Source of the DNA: Isoetes taiwanensis
Lineage: Eukaryota > Streptophyta > Lycopodiopsida > Isoetales > Isoetaceae
Direction of reading: 5' to 3'
NCBI GenBank assembly: GCA_021234155.1
Contig: JAJEKV010000012.1
Coordinates: forward strand, 8,524,448 to 8,588,447
Length of the DNA stretch: 64,000 bases
Both the position numbers and the translations under genes were made by a program. Positions 45,188 through 56,486 of the stretch are shown in pieces (position 1 is the first letter of the stretch; the number at the start of each line of letters is the position of its first letter). The notes beneath the pieces are model-generated. The model had not been told where the DNA came from, made no database searches, and worked only from the letters and a program-made list of their open reading frames with translations.

Positions 45188-45776
45188 ACTGAAAAAACTT
45201 AATTGACTGAAAAAAACAAGAAGTTTAGGACGATGTAGCAAAGGAGCGAACCAACCATGAAATTGTCTAAAATCTAAATAGCTTCCAATAAAGTAGCCAG
45301 AAACAAAATATAATAACAAATTTTCAACACGTATGACATGAACAACATGTTCCACCTCGACTACTAGAATACTAGAAGTTTCAACTAAATTTTAACAGTT
45401 AGATTGATAAAGCACATCATTTGAAGACAATTGTTGTTGAAGCTGTGTCTGATGAGATTTTAAACCATCTAAAATTGCCACCAATTCCTCCTCATTTCCC
45501 TCATCTACGTGAGCACCCGAGCCTTCCTAGATTCACTGGCCACATATTGCAAATCCAATCGCTAATTCTCTAGTATGCAACTTTAGAAATATAATTCAAA
45601 ACAGTAGTTTAGGATTGTGAAACAACATGAGTAGAAGTAGGCACACTTGCAGATAAAGGCACGCTACCAGACCCTTGAAGGGGAGGAAAATCCCCCTTGT
45701 ACAGAACCAGAGAAGCACTCACACCTAAAGGAAAAGAATTTACATGCCTTGCCTCAGCGATCATAGTGGATCTATC
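45188..45776 (-). repeat. LINE ORF1-like segment, copy 2
   Basis: It is the same segment as 42685-43265, ending at CTCAGCGATCATAGTGGAT. A minus-strand frame (45173-45355) keeps VENLLLYFVSGYFIGSYLDF. No tail is present. Confidence 0.8.
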
Positions 45777-46740
45777 CTATTTTAAAGTAAGTAGGTTAAT
45801 TTTCACGTGTCACCCAACGTCTCTAAAATTTGAAACGCATCTCTCCGTTCACCCGGTACTTTCTCTGATATAATCCGTGTTGTAAGTTGTTGGATCAATC
45901 TCCAATCTTCCTCACCCCTCTCCAACCCCAGTTCCCCCATGTTGCCCTTCGTTGTTTATGCCAAAAATTGATGATGAATTTCTTTCCATTCCCAGCTTAT
46001 CTATGAGAGTCCATACATATCTCTTCTTTACTCCAGATCCTTTCAAATATACTTCCATATAGTGAAATAAAGTAGAAAAATATGATTATGTTCCTTAAAA
46101 TTCAGCGATAATCATGCACATTTATCCGATTAATCTAATTAACCTACAAATTAATCTCTACTAGCACATTTACATGCCCGTCCATGTGCCCCTCCATGCA
46201 CCCGTGAGATGGGCAGATGGATTGGGGAGTCACGCTGGGGACATGCTTTGTCAATGCTGTCAAATGGGAGCCCTTGAGGATGAATACCATACTCTTCAAA
46301 GCTATCTAACATACGATCAAATCTAGACACACTATGTTGAGTTGATAAGACCCAACCAGTCGATATATGTGATATTGAACATGACTTCAGTAAGGATGCT
46401 CAAATTATACCTTCAAGAGGTCATCGATATGCGGGTCAGCTATATTTTTGGACACTCACCTAACATGTGTATATATATCATGTTACATTTGTACAATTGG
46501 ACAGCATTCTTATTATTGCCATAGTTTTCCCTCGAAAACCCTTCGGGAAACACCCTTGTTTACACTGCCTTCTGGAATGTTTGGAAAGCTAGAAATAAAA
46601 TTCTTTATGCTTCCAAATCATTCTCTGTTTTCTGGATTAAAATGCATTTTCAATTGGATATTGAATCTATTCATAAGAGACAGCAGGGGGACAACTACAA
46701 TACAAATTGGAACTCCATAGGGCTATACATGGGCCTTTTT
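45777..46740. other. Spacer, no recognised gene
   Basis: Short open frames at 46342-46720 carry no recognised motif. Confidence 0.5.
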
Positions 46741-46802
46741 GATATTTTTGTATCTAATCTAAATGTTATTGATTCTAATGCTCCTTACTCTGACTGTGAC
46801 AG

Positions 46803-47278
46803 AATATCTGGATTTTCTTAAAGGGGAAGGATCTTCAAAATTTGACATAGATATAGACAATTATGAGGCTTCTATATAGTGGACAAAGCATACAGGAAAA
46901 CAGCTTACTCTCAGAGAGCTCTGTGCTGTTACAGATGACTTTATACAGGAGGTAGAAAACTCAAGAAGGAGAGAAGCAGAATGGGCTAGAGTTTACAGCA
47001 GGGAACTCATGCAGATGCATTACCTATTTGAATTTCTCTACAATACCCATTTCAGTATGACTGAGAGACAGTTGAGCAGATATAGGAAAATGTATTACAG
47101 TCACAAGCTGTTGGCAGATTTATATGGTACTTTACTACTGCTAATGGCAAAGGAAAGTCTGTTATCTCTTCTCATTCAGAATGACTGTGGTCATAATAGG
47201 TATATACATGGTTCGACAGATGAATTTTACAAGCAATACAATGAGTGGTTTGATGCGCATCTTGAGGATCAGAGATAA
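46803..47278 (+). pseudogene. Unrecognised frame in a polyadenylated retrosequence
   Basis: About 158 codons are open except for one TAG near 46878. The composition is protein-like, with a helical, Arg/Glu-rich segment (VENSRRREAEWARVYSRELM) and a Tyr/His-rich one (FSMTERQLSRYRKMYYSHKL), ending HLEDQR. About 400 bp of 3' sequence and a 12-base A tail (47680-47691) follow, so this is a retrotransposed copy of a transcript or the end of an unknown LINE. The family is not recognised. Confidence 0.4.
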
Positions 47279-47691
47279 TTTCAACTGCCTTCTATGTTGT
47301 CTGCCCTTCCTCCTAGCCTCAAACTCCCACAATTTTGCTCCTCATACCTGACCATTTTCACTTGTATCCATCTCTCAACTAATGAAGATCATGGTTGGTA
47401 TTTTAGTTTGCTTTCACAGGAAACTGAAGATTTTCACACAACAGCAGTTGCTTCAGTGTTCATTTCCTAAGTGACACCACATGATTGAAGACCTTATGGT
47501 TAACTTCCTATGTTAATATACTATAAAAACTCGTCTATTAGTCTCATATATTAGTTTTGAAGACATATTTGATACTCATACTCCTATGAGGATCTCATTA
47601 TTATGCCCTGCTGTGTAGCAGATTGGTATTTGGCTTGTATGGCTTTTTCTAATTCATGAAAAAAATTACTCTTACTTTCAAAAAAAAAAAA

Positions 47692-48240
47692 CCCGAGGGG
47701 GCAAGGGTTTTTAATCCTGATAGTAATAGATAGCTACTAGGAGAATGCCAGGATGAAGAATGCACGCAGAAAAAAGAAATGTAATATGAAAAACCATGAC
47801 AAACTATTAAGAAAAACTTGTAACTATGACAACTTTTCTTTGAAAGCATTAAGACAATGCGACAGAGTCCGCTTGGATGGGATCAATGGCAAGAAAAGAA
47901 ATGCATAAAGAAAAGGATTGCATTTTGAAGCAATAACGACAATCATATAAAAACGCATGGCTATGATAAACTTGTAACAACCAACTTTTCTTTTCAATTT
48001 TTTTTTCAAACCATGCAATAGAGACAGCAAAGGTGAGAGCACAACCAAGATGAGGAATGCATGAAGAAATGTTTGAAGCACAACGACCAAACTTGCTTTC
48101 GAATATTGAGTGTATAACCATTGTCTTCAATAGAACTAGCTAAAATAATGTTCATAGTCATCTTTCTTATGAACAAATAAGCACATGTTACTTTTGCCTA
48201 CATATAAGGACGAGGAAAATACCGAGGAGCGATGGGGAAG
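47692..48240. other. Spacer, no recognised gene
   Basis: Minus-strand frames at 47824-48130 are short and without motif. Confidence 0.5.
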
Positions 48241-49146
48241 GGAGGCCCAGGCAGAAGGAGAAGAGTGGGAGGAAGTACTAGAGGGCTATTAGCGGTGACT
48301 AAACGAGCAAAACAAGTCTCCACCCTATGATTATTATGGCCGCAAAAAGTGCAAAATAAACGAGGATTGTCGCGAGGGAGGGGAGCAGCTGAGACACAAG
48401 GGACAGAAGCAAAAGAGGAGCCAGGAGGCTTAGTGGTAGAGTTAGGGCAACGATCAAGGAGGCCTTGGTGAGCTAATTTTAGGTGACGGGAATCATCTGG
48501 GACAATGATAGGTCTGAATAGTTAGCAAATAAAGGCAATATCATACCCCTCATGGTCCGCAATTAAAAGGAACTTCATACATGCTGGGTTGCTATCTTAC
48601 CCCCTTCGATGAACTTCAAGACTGAGTCCGACACTGCATGTGAGAGAGAGAATAAGGGGGCATACAATTCCCAAAAACTGTCCTCTGTAGCATAGAAAAA
48701 TTCATATTGGTGCCTCGAGGAGTTACATTTGAATGTTGGCAGGTGCTTCCATACCTCCTCCCAAAGGGATTGTCTGCTTTGTGAATGGAGGACTGGGCTG
48801 AAAAGAAGATTGTAAATCATGGATTTGAGCCATTTGCAAATGTAGGGACTAGAGGACCTGAGGCAACAAAAGATTAGACTGAGAGGAAGGTGCCACCATT
48901 GGGACAGATGGCAGATTCGTAAAAAGTACAGCTTCTGAAGTGGTGAGCAGGTGCATAAAACTAGAAGGAGAGGGGGGGGGGGGACAAAGAAGAGTAAAGG
49001 TTGGGATGGCTGAAGGGTTGACGGGCGGCTGGACAGGAGTAGTGGGAAGTGGAGGAGTAGGGAAAAAAAGTTGGCAACATGAAAGCGAAACCAAAGGGAT
49101 TGGATGCGGGAGAAGGTCCCAAGTTGTACAAATTGCTCACTGGCAT
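48241..49146 (-). pseudogene. Gag/ORF1-like fragment with CCHC zinc knuckle
   Basis: Read on the minus strand, a broken frame ends in LFCTFCGHNNHRVETC (about 48310-48360), a C-x2-C-x4-H-x4-C knuckle, followed by a Pro-rich tail. Upstream parts include LWEEVWKHLPTF and a Ser/Pro-rich linker. It could be the gag of an LTR element or LINE ORF1. No pol lies next to it. It is cut on its 5' side by the LTR that starts at 49147. Confidence 0.5.
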
Positions 49147-49596
49147 TGTGATATTCTAGGATAATATATGGTATAAATACGTATATTATATGGCACAAGT
49201 ACATTTTGACTATGGCGACATGTACATGGTGACCATAAAGGGTTGTACTATGGGGCACAACCATTAGAACCCATTATATTGCACATGTTATGCAACATGT
49301 GAATATAATCTATATTGCCACGTGGCAATATCCCATATGAGCCCTATAGCCCATTAGACCCTAACTCTAAAAGCATGGGCTTAAAGGGGCAGGAACTCTA
49401 AAACTGACCTTTTCAGACTCATTAGCGTGCATTGCAGTGGCACCTGACACATTTCGGCCTCACAACCGCAGAGAAGCTCGCATTCCGATGTCTTCTCTCG
49501 ATTCATGATCATCTCAACCGCATGCACGCGCTCAGGGGAATGGGAACCAGCCAAGGGTCTGGTGAGTGGCTGATCTATTAGTCGATGCATGCTTCC
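49147..49596 (+). repeat. LTR fragment (family A-related), left part
   Basis: It begins TGTGATATTC, comparable to TGTGGCGTTC at the start of the other LTRs, after a CATT flank. At 49596 it is interrupted by the Ty3 element; the continuation resumes at 61387 (GACTGGCATTAAGCC) after the duplicated CTTCC. Confidence 0.55.
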
Positions 49597-50187
49597 TGTT
49601 TGGGGTCTGGGTTCGGGAACTCCTGCAAGACAGCCCTCTGTGAGGACCCTTGGATCTAACAAGAGAATCCAGGAGCTATGTCACGCGAGATTTGCAAGAA
49701 AGAACCAGAAAAAGAGAAAAGAAAACAACAAGAACAATGATATCACAATAATAAGCTTCCTTGATGTCAATGAAGATACATGAGCTCTCGCAATCGAGAG
49801 AAAACTGAACTGAGACAAGACTCGAAACTCATCTAAAAACTCATGTGCTAGCTCTACTCATATATATAATACAATGGCCTTTGGCCCAATATAGACACTC
49901 TGACTGATTTCGGTGCCGACTCCTGGAAGGAGGCCTGATTTGCAGGAATGCTAGCGGTGCCTCTTGAAAAGCCTGAAATCACGCTGACGCTGACGCGGGC
50001 GGTGACGGGCCGTCACTTGTCTGAGCGCCGCCTCTTGTTGACGCCAGGCATGGTCTTTGTCTGCGTGGTCTGCTTGGTCTTCTGCTGAGCCTTTGACGAC
50101 TGACCCGCGCCTGATTGTGGATCCTTGGCCTTGACCTGGTCCGTCGTATGCATGAATAGTCCTGTACCAGGAGGCACAGGACTAACA
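49597..50187 (-). repeat. 3' LTR of the Ty3 element
   Basis: 591 bp. On the minus strand it reads TGTTAGTCCTG...CCCCAAACA. No purine-rich tract is visible just upstream (50188-50210), which is unusual. Confidence 0.93.
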
Positions 50188-50800
50188 CCAGTGATGTTTT
50201 TAGTGGCGAATATTCGCAAAAGACGAATCTTTAGGGATTTTCAAAAATTTCCTACAAATGTTTAGTAGGTTACGTATCATATTTTTTATTAGAATATTCG
50301 CCCTGAGTTGATACGAAGTTCTCCTTCTAAGAAGACATTCGCCACGTAGTCGAACCTAAGACAGAAGCGCATTCGCCACCAATTCTATAGCTTCTTGCGA
50401 CTAAAAATCTAGTATTCATCTTGATTTATACAAACACTGGCTTTTGAGCATCACAAGATTGTCTGCAAGTTATTCCTTGAGATTTGTGTGACTTGATAGA
50501 GTTTTCCTTGTTGCATTTGCAGGTAATGTATTTTATGGGATCAATTTGGTTTTAGAATTGAATAGATGACCTAGAAATACTAGATTTTCTCCATAAAGAC
50601 CTCCATTTTTATGCCTTGAATTCAAACCCATTTCTAGTTTGAGCATAAGTTATAAATGTACTTGCCTATATTTTTGAATTATAAAGCTTCAGCAACAAAT
50701 TTTTTTGCCAAATGCTGATGAAAAGAGATGGATTATTTGAGATATCCGCCATTAAAATTAATCTTATTCTTCTTTACATTCGCCAACCATTCTATATAAA
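50188..50800 (-). other. Ty3 element non-coding 3' region
   Basis: AT-rich, lacking coding frames on the minus strand. A polypurine tract would be expected at its end and is not seen. Confidence 0.5.
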
Positions 50801-52164
50801 TTGCATTGAAAAAATAAATAAAAGCATCCGTGACTAACACTCCCCCCCACCAAACGACACTCAGTCTGAAGAAAAGGAGGAAGTGCTTCCGAGGGCGGGA
50901 AACCAGCAGTCTGAAAGTGATCTTCACGGGAATGAGGACGGGCGCCATTATGGTAATGGGCAATGAGGTCCTGGCGTGTTTGAAGTGCGTCAGGAGTGTT
51001 GAGCCCAAGGGCAGGATCGGCATCAATGAGGAAGTGAGAGCGCACCATGTCTTCCGTGGCAAAGATGTGCATCCGGCGAACAAACCGCACTCCATGAGAA
51101 GGCGTGTCCGAGACCGGCGGCACCGACGCCGGCAATATGGGTTGCGAGAAAATTTGACGCCGCCGATTTAAAGAGCTTACCAGATGCATCCGAGAGCAAA
51201 GCGTAAAACCAGCTGACGGATTGGGATCAAGGGTCCGTGAGGTGGCGGCATTCTCGTAAGAAGGTATCAAGGCCATGAAGAGCATCGCCGAAAGTTGCCA
51301 ACCACGCCATTAGCTTATATAGAGCCAATTCTCGATAGTGTCCAAGGTGGCATTATCCTCCCAATGAAAGGCTCGACAAATTGGGGATCCCACCGGAGAT
51401 CCGGCCGAGATCCGAGGCGAGTCGACCCAACGTGGCCATCCATGACCTTCGGGCCCAAAAGGGAAGACGCCAAATCGGAAGAGAGGAACCGTATGGAGGG
51501 ACTCCTAAGGAAGCATATGGAGAGGGAAGCATGCCCGTGCGCGGGTTCTTGAGCCATGTCCCAAATGCTCGAACAAGATTCTCGATCAAGAGCACGACAC
51601 CAATGGTCCCACTCAAGTAGAGAGTAATTGATAGGCAGGAGGATTTACCCAACCCGTTGGGATGGTCTTGCTTTCCGAAGGCCACGCAGCTTGATTGTAG
51701 CCTCCCAAGTGCGCATATAAATTTGGGCTTAACTCAAGATCGCCGGGATGCGCCAAATTTTTGTTTACCTGTTCCAATGTTTCACCGCCCACGGGGGTAA
51801 GTCTCTTGAGCAAGTTCGAGCATGTACTCCTGTTCAAAAAGTCCGAGGCCGAAAGCGGATCCTTGAAATATGGGTTGGTTGGTGATAACAACCAAGTAGC
51901 ATTGAGTTGCCTCGAAAAACACAATGGGCCTCATCTCGAATTTATCATGGAGATCCGCCCGAGTAGAAGTCATGAAAAACATAAGCCATTGGCTGAACAA
52001 CACGGAAAATGACCAAGTCGGGGTCTTCTTGAACTAAGGCGATCAAAGACTAAGAGTGCACAAAATAAACCCTTGTCTTCTCGTAAAGATCCGCCAGATC
52101 CGGAAGGAAATCCGCGCACTTTTGAGTGGTCGTTGATGAACATTGCCATTGGCCGCGTACCACT
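50800..52164 (-). pseudogene. Extra ORF of Ty3 element, C-terminal half, frameshifted
   Basis: Several frames in series look coding: 51782-52003 and 51613-51924 (LNATWLLSPTNPYFKDPLSA, LAHPGDLELSPNLYAHLGGY), 51353-51685 (VVLLIENLVRAFGTWLKNPR) and 50764-51285 (RMHIFATEDMVRSHFLIDAD). They continue in the direction of the 52165-53856 frame and probably belonged to the same protein of roughly 1000 residues. At least four frame breaks are present. I cannot name the domain. Confidence 0.5.
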
Positions 52165-53856
52165 TCAAAAGGAAAAGGTGCCGTCGGGCCACCACATAGT
52201 CAAGATAGCCGGAAGGAGTAGAGAAGTCCACGAGGGATGTTGGTAGCAATGTCGATATATCCCTCCCCGCTTGTTTAGGGCTTCGTTTACGGATTGAACA
52301 ACTTTTGTGAAGCCGATGTTCAAGGTCACGGATCCGGTTTTCCTTTTTCTAACGAAGAAGCGGGGACCATCACGGACCCGTTTAATAGGAAGCGTGGCAT
52401 GTGAAGAAGATTGCCCGGGAGTATTGAGACGAAGCGTGGCAATCTCGGCATCATCTATGACCTTCTGTTTCTGAGCCTCCAAAAGCTGATCCTGGATGGA
52501 CGTTAACTGATTGGTCAGCGTGGAAATCTGAGCTTCAAGGGAGGTGAGTCGAGCATCATGCTCGGTAAGGTCATGAACTTGAGTGCGCTAATTGTGAGAA
52601 AGCTTCGTGTACAAGGTGTCTAGCTTAGCAATGTCTTTCTTCTTGTCACCCAGGAGGGTGTCTTTTGTCTTGTTTTCCTCCAACAAGTCCTGAAATGTGG
52701 TTTGGAGCTGAGCCTGTTGATCTTCAAGCAGGCTAGACTGATCCTGAGCACTTTTGAGATCTACACGGGCCTGTAATAGAGCCGCGTGCTTGTCTTGAAG
52801 TTGGGCCTCCAAAGTTTGAACTTGTGTAGTGGCAGCTTGAAGGTATCTTTGAACTGCATCGGAAGCCTCCAGGGACAATTGAACACCATTCATGAGAGCA
52901 TCCTGTTATGCTTGTAACTGCAGGGTGGCAGCTTGAACATCCTGCTGGAATTGGTATAGAAGCTGGCGAGGATTTGGAGGTGCCGGGCCCTGTTGTTGCC
53001 TTGTCTGAGATTGCTGGGAGACATGACGGGAAGTGGAAGGCGTGGCTTCAGTGGAGGAAGAGGAGACAGTGACATGCGTGGTCTGGTTGTGAACATGACC
53101 AGGGGAAGTCTGGCGTGAAGGTACAGCTTGTTGGTTTTGATGCTGGGAATGCAGAGACTGCTGAGTGGAGGTATGAGAAGTGGAAGGGGTCTCAGGAACA
53201 GGAAGATAATGACGGATGAGTGCCTGAAGATGGCCACCCACTGAGGCTTCATGTCCAGAGAAGGGGGCAGCCCGAATGCGGTCGACTTCATGAAGGAGGC
53301 GGTAGAATAACATCTGGGGCCAATCAAGATGGAGATTGGAGCGGATGGCAAGGATCACCATATTATAGAACGGCTTATTGATATGGGTGTTCTTGATAGA
53401 ATACCCAAGCAATTTGCGCCACAGAAACTTCACAAAAGTGTCATGTGACTTTGCAATATTGGTGAGGCGATGCTGGTTTGCTTGATAAGAGGGAGCACCG
53501 AACTGAGTGACGTCCATGTCCTGTAAAGCAGCCCAAGATACAGAAGGTTTTTGCAAGGGAATACGGAATACCTCAGAAATCAAAGGCTGTGTGAGCAAAA
53601 TGGTGGTGCCATCGACCACCGTAGCAAGTCCTTCCGGGCTGTTGACGATGTGAGCGATGAACTGCTTCAATTGTTCCGGATTGGGGGCCGGGAGCTCCAT
53701 GTGCGAGAATTCGTAAAGCTTCTGGCGTTCCGCTACTTCCCGACTCGGACCAACAAGGGCCTCGCAAAAGGTGGGCGTCGAGAAAGACACAGACTCGAAA
53801 AGAGTCGCATCCCTTGGAGCAGAAGCTTGAAGTGTAGGAAATTTGGGTGCAGCCAT
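52165..53856 (-). pseudogene. Extra ORF of Ty3 element downstream of pol
   Basis: One frame of 564 codons is interrupted by two stops only, TAA at 52906-52908 and TAG at 52588-52590. The start context is good (CGCCATGGCT). Residues 1-200 (FYEFSHMELPAPN-like start, LLTQPLISEVFRIPLQKPSV, VKFLWRKLLGYSIKNTHINK) resemble the 'putative plant transposon protein' domain found in extra ORFs of plant LTR elements, as I recall it. Then come a Gln/Ser/Thr-rich linker and a long coiled coil (about 330-480, TLEAQLQDKHAALLQARVDL and further heptads). Its function is unknown. It could be structural or RNA-binding. Confidence 0.65.
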
Positions 53857-54349
53857 GGCGAAGAGCGTCGGAACAGAAGGAACTGTCTGGAGAAGGCGGA
53901 GAGCGGAGAACAGAAGACGAAGGCGCAGATAGACGAAAAGGGTTTAGGGCGCGCAAGTGTAGGCGAAGGGGCATGATGAGGGCGAACCGGCAACCGTTGA
54001 TGATGCCAGGTGGCGACAGATGCGAAGTAGGCGATTGAGAGGCAAAATTTTGGCTAAGTCCCCAAACGGTAAAGGGAGAAACAAGGAACGGTTGCGATGA
54101 GACGTAAGAGAATGATCGGATGTGACAGCTGGCGAAAGGACGCACATTAATGTTCGACGGGCGTGAAAAGAAGGAATGTCATTTAATGCTGGCAACTCGA
54201 AGTGAGATATCATTAAAACGAAGGTGTCAGAAGGTACCATGGCTAGATATGCGGCGGTAGAAAAGATTCCCCATTTAGAAACAGCCTTGCATTGCAAACA
54301 CGTTGGCGAAATTTTTGATTGGTCCACGTCGACAGGGAGGTCCTCGGTT

Positions 54350-54358
54350 GGCTATATA
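54350..54358 (+). promoter_or_regulatory. TATA-like box ahead of antisense frame
   Basis: CTATATAAG lies about 88 bp upstream of an ATG at 54438 on the plus strand, opposite to the element's own genes. It is nearly symmetrical, so it could also serve the minus-strand extra ORF that starts at 53856. Confidence 0.4.
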
Positions 54359-54437
54359 AGACGAATAGTGGTGGAAGCGGAGACACCCGATGGCGCTCAG
54401 TATGTCTGCTGCTGGACTGTACGACAAGTGCACTATG

Positions 54438-54639
54438 CCGTCTAACTTGCAAGATGCACTGCTTGGACCTCTGGCGGTGCCACAACCGTGGCATTGCCAT
54501 GGACGGGTGGTGTGCCGGGATGGCTGAGCATCCCGATCCCCACACCAACGGGATGGAGGTGATTCTGCACCTGCGCTGGGACCCTGGGCAGAATTACTAC
54601 CACATCCTGCGTATCACCTCTGCTCCAAACCCGGAGTAG
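54438..54639 (+). CDS. Small antisense frame within the Ty3 element
   Basis: The frame ending at 54639 (open from 54319) contains CHNRGIAMDGWCAGMAEHPD and RWDPGQNYYHILRITSAPNP. The composition is protein-like with several Cys, His and Trp residues. The likely start is an ATG after the TATA-like box; the ATG at 54449 (MHCLDLWRCHNRG) is in this frame. A possible polyadenylation signal (AATATAAATA) is near 54757. Antisense genes are known in some Tat-type plant elements (Grande is one I recall). No domain is recognised. Confidence 0.35.
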
Positions 54640-54775
54640 AGGGGTTTTCTCCTTAGGACTTAGTAGATAGGGCTCTCAGCCCGTTTTTGTAAATAGGGCT
54701 CTGCCCATAGCGGAAATAGATGGGCTCTGCTCACATTTTGTAAAAATTTCACCTCTATAATATAAATATGCCGTG

Positions 54776-55396
54776 TTAGTCACTATCTGTTGTGTCTGTG
54801 TCTGGAACAGCATCTTGTGGATGATTTTGACTTTCTGTTGTATGAAATTGTTTGAGGCGAAAGCCATTAACCAGTGTAGGTAATGGAGTGCCATCTAATT
54901 CAGCCAGCTTGAAAACGCTGGGTTGTACCACTTGAACAATTTGATAAGGACCAAGCCATCGAAACTTTAACTTGCCCGGAAAATTTTTGTAATGGGAATC
55001 ATAAAGAAGAACCAAATCTCCTTCTCTGAATGTTTTTGTCTTAAGTCGTTTGTCATGCAATGATTTCTGCAATCATGGCCATGAAGAACACGAAAGTAAG
55101 CATCACGCCGGTTCATCCAACTGCTCCAACCGATAAACCCTTTCCTTGAGTGCGGCCAGGGATTATGTGTTTGTAGCAAGTTGAAAACGGAGAGTCGGAA
55201 GAATATATTCAAAAGGCATGAGAGCTTCTTGACCATAAACTAGTTTGAAAGGAGTGTGACCAGTAGCTATTTTGAAACTAGTGTTGTAAGCCCAAAGAAC
55301 AAGAGGGCAACTTGTCCCGCTAACTGTTTCGCTGGCGTCACAAATTTTCTTGAGAACTGTGGATGAGTGTTTTGTTGGTACTTTCAGCCAAGCCAT
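54776..55396 (-). pseudogene. Integrase C-terminal part of Ty3 element
   Basis: 55163-55396 has [20 protein letters not shown] and [11 protein letters not shown], the segment following the DDE catalytic core. In a different frame, 54776-55072 has FREGDLVLLYDSHYKNFPGK and LKFRWLGPYQIVQVVQPSVF, the SH3-like GPY/F module. It ends DTDTTDSD. No chromodomain follows. At least one frameshift separates the two parts. Confidence 0.85.
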
Positions 55397-56110
55397 TTCC
55401 TTTGAGGATAATAGGGTGTACTCTTCCTGTTGGATGTGAAGATAATCCGGTCAGCTCCTTAATAGTATGGTTGACAAAATGCACGCCACGATCACTAACA
55501 AGTTCCGTGGGGACAACCAAAACGCGTGATGATGTGCGTGTAGAGGACCTTTGGCGTGGCTTTGGCAAAGGTGTTGTCCGGAAGTGCACAAGCTTCTGCC
55601 CATTTGGTAGCATAATCCGTGATGACCGTAATATAGCGGCACGGGTGTGCCGCCACGGTATCCCATGGGCCCCACAAAATCCATTCCCCATTTGCTGAAG
55701 GGATGTGGTGTGGCGGCCGGCGTCCAATGGAAGAGCCGCCACGGCGTGGGCTTTCCCACGCCGACAGACGCCACACGCGGCGAGCATAAGCATGGGCATC
55801 TTTGAAGAGCGTGGGCGGAAGTATCCCCGCCAAAAGAATTTTGCGCGTCGCGGGCGTCACCACTAAAATGACCACCACCAAGCCCATCGTGGGCTTGTCG
55901 AATGATATCGGGCACCTCATGAGGGAGGACACAACGACGGAGGACCATGTCTTTGCCTCGCTTTATACAAATGGCCTGCAACCATGGTATAGTCACGGAC
56001 TTCTCCGAGAAAACGACGGTGGCGGGAGCCGGCTTGTCCGGAGAGAGAGCGCCGGAGCTGCGGGAGGAAGAGCACCAAAGAGAAGATATTGCTGAAAGTT
56101 GTGAAACCAA
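55397..56110 (-). pseudogene. Integrase N-terminal and catalytic core of Ty3 element
   Basis: Pieces in three frames show the zinc-binding H...H (HDGLGGGHFSGD) and C-x2-C (ACGVCRRGK), then GEWILWGPWD and VITDYATKWAEACALPDNTF of the core. The frames change at least three times, so no functional integrase can be made. Confidence 0.85.
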
Positions 56111-56486
56111 TGGGGCGGGCCGTGACCGTGAACAATTGAGCGCCCGAAAGGCGCCGAAACACCCGTGGAGGGATCATCCGCGGTGGATGCGCGTGAAGAT
56201 AATCAGGCACCACATGAGATTTGCCTGCCTTTATGAACAATTTCGAAGGGAGCGAACTCTTGCGTAAGAAGGACCCAAAGCAATGCGTCCCGTGGGCTTT
56301 GTTGATCAAATAAAGAAGAGTTTGATGATCAACAAAGAACTTGATCCGGCTTCCCAAAGAAATAATGCCGGAAACGTTGGACACAAAAGACTAAGCCCAA
56401 GGCTTCCCGCCCGCGGGCGTAATAGTTGCGCCAAAGCAGATTGAGTTTCCTACCGGGCATAGCGGATTGGTTTATCCGTAGTTTCA
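55917..56486 (-). pseudogene. RNase H domain remnant of Ty3 element
   Basis: FFVDHQTLLYLINKAHGTHC contains the DHQxL motif of Ty3 RNase H, in a frame separate from RT. Partly overlapping frames then lead to the integrase. Confidence 0.75.

Noticed and set aside
48575-49264. 229-codon minus-strand frame as a gene
   Set aside because: The residue pattern is low-complexity Leu/Ser/Pro. The plausible coding frame here is the gag-like one ending in the zinc knuckle, and the frame crosses the LTR boundary at 49147.
53551-53976. Plus-strand 141-codon frame opposite the extra ORF
   Set aside because: It is the complement of the well-supported minus-strand frame and has no motif of its own.
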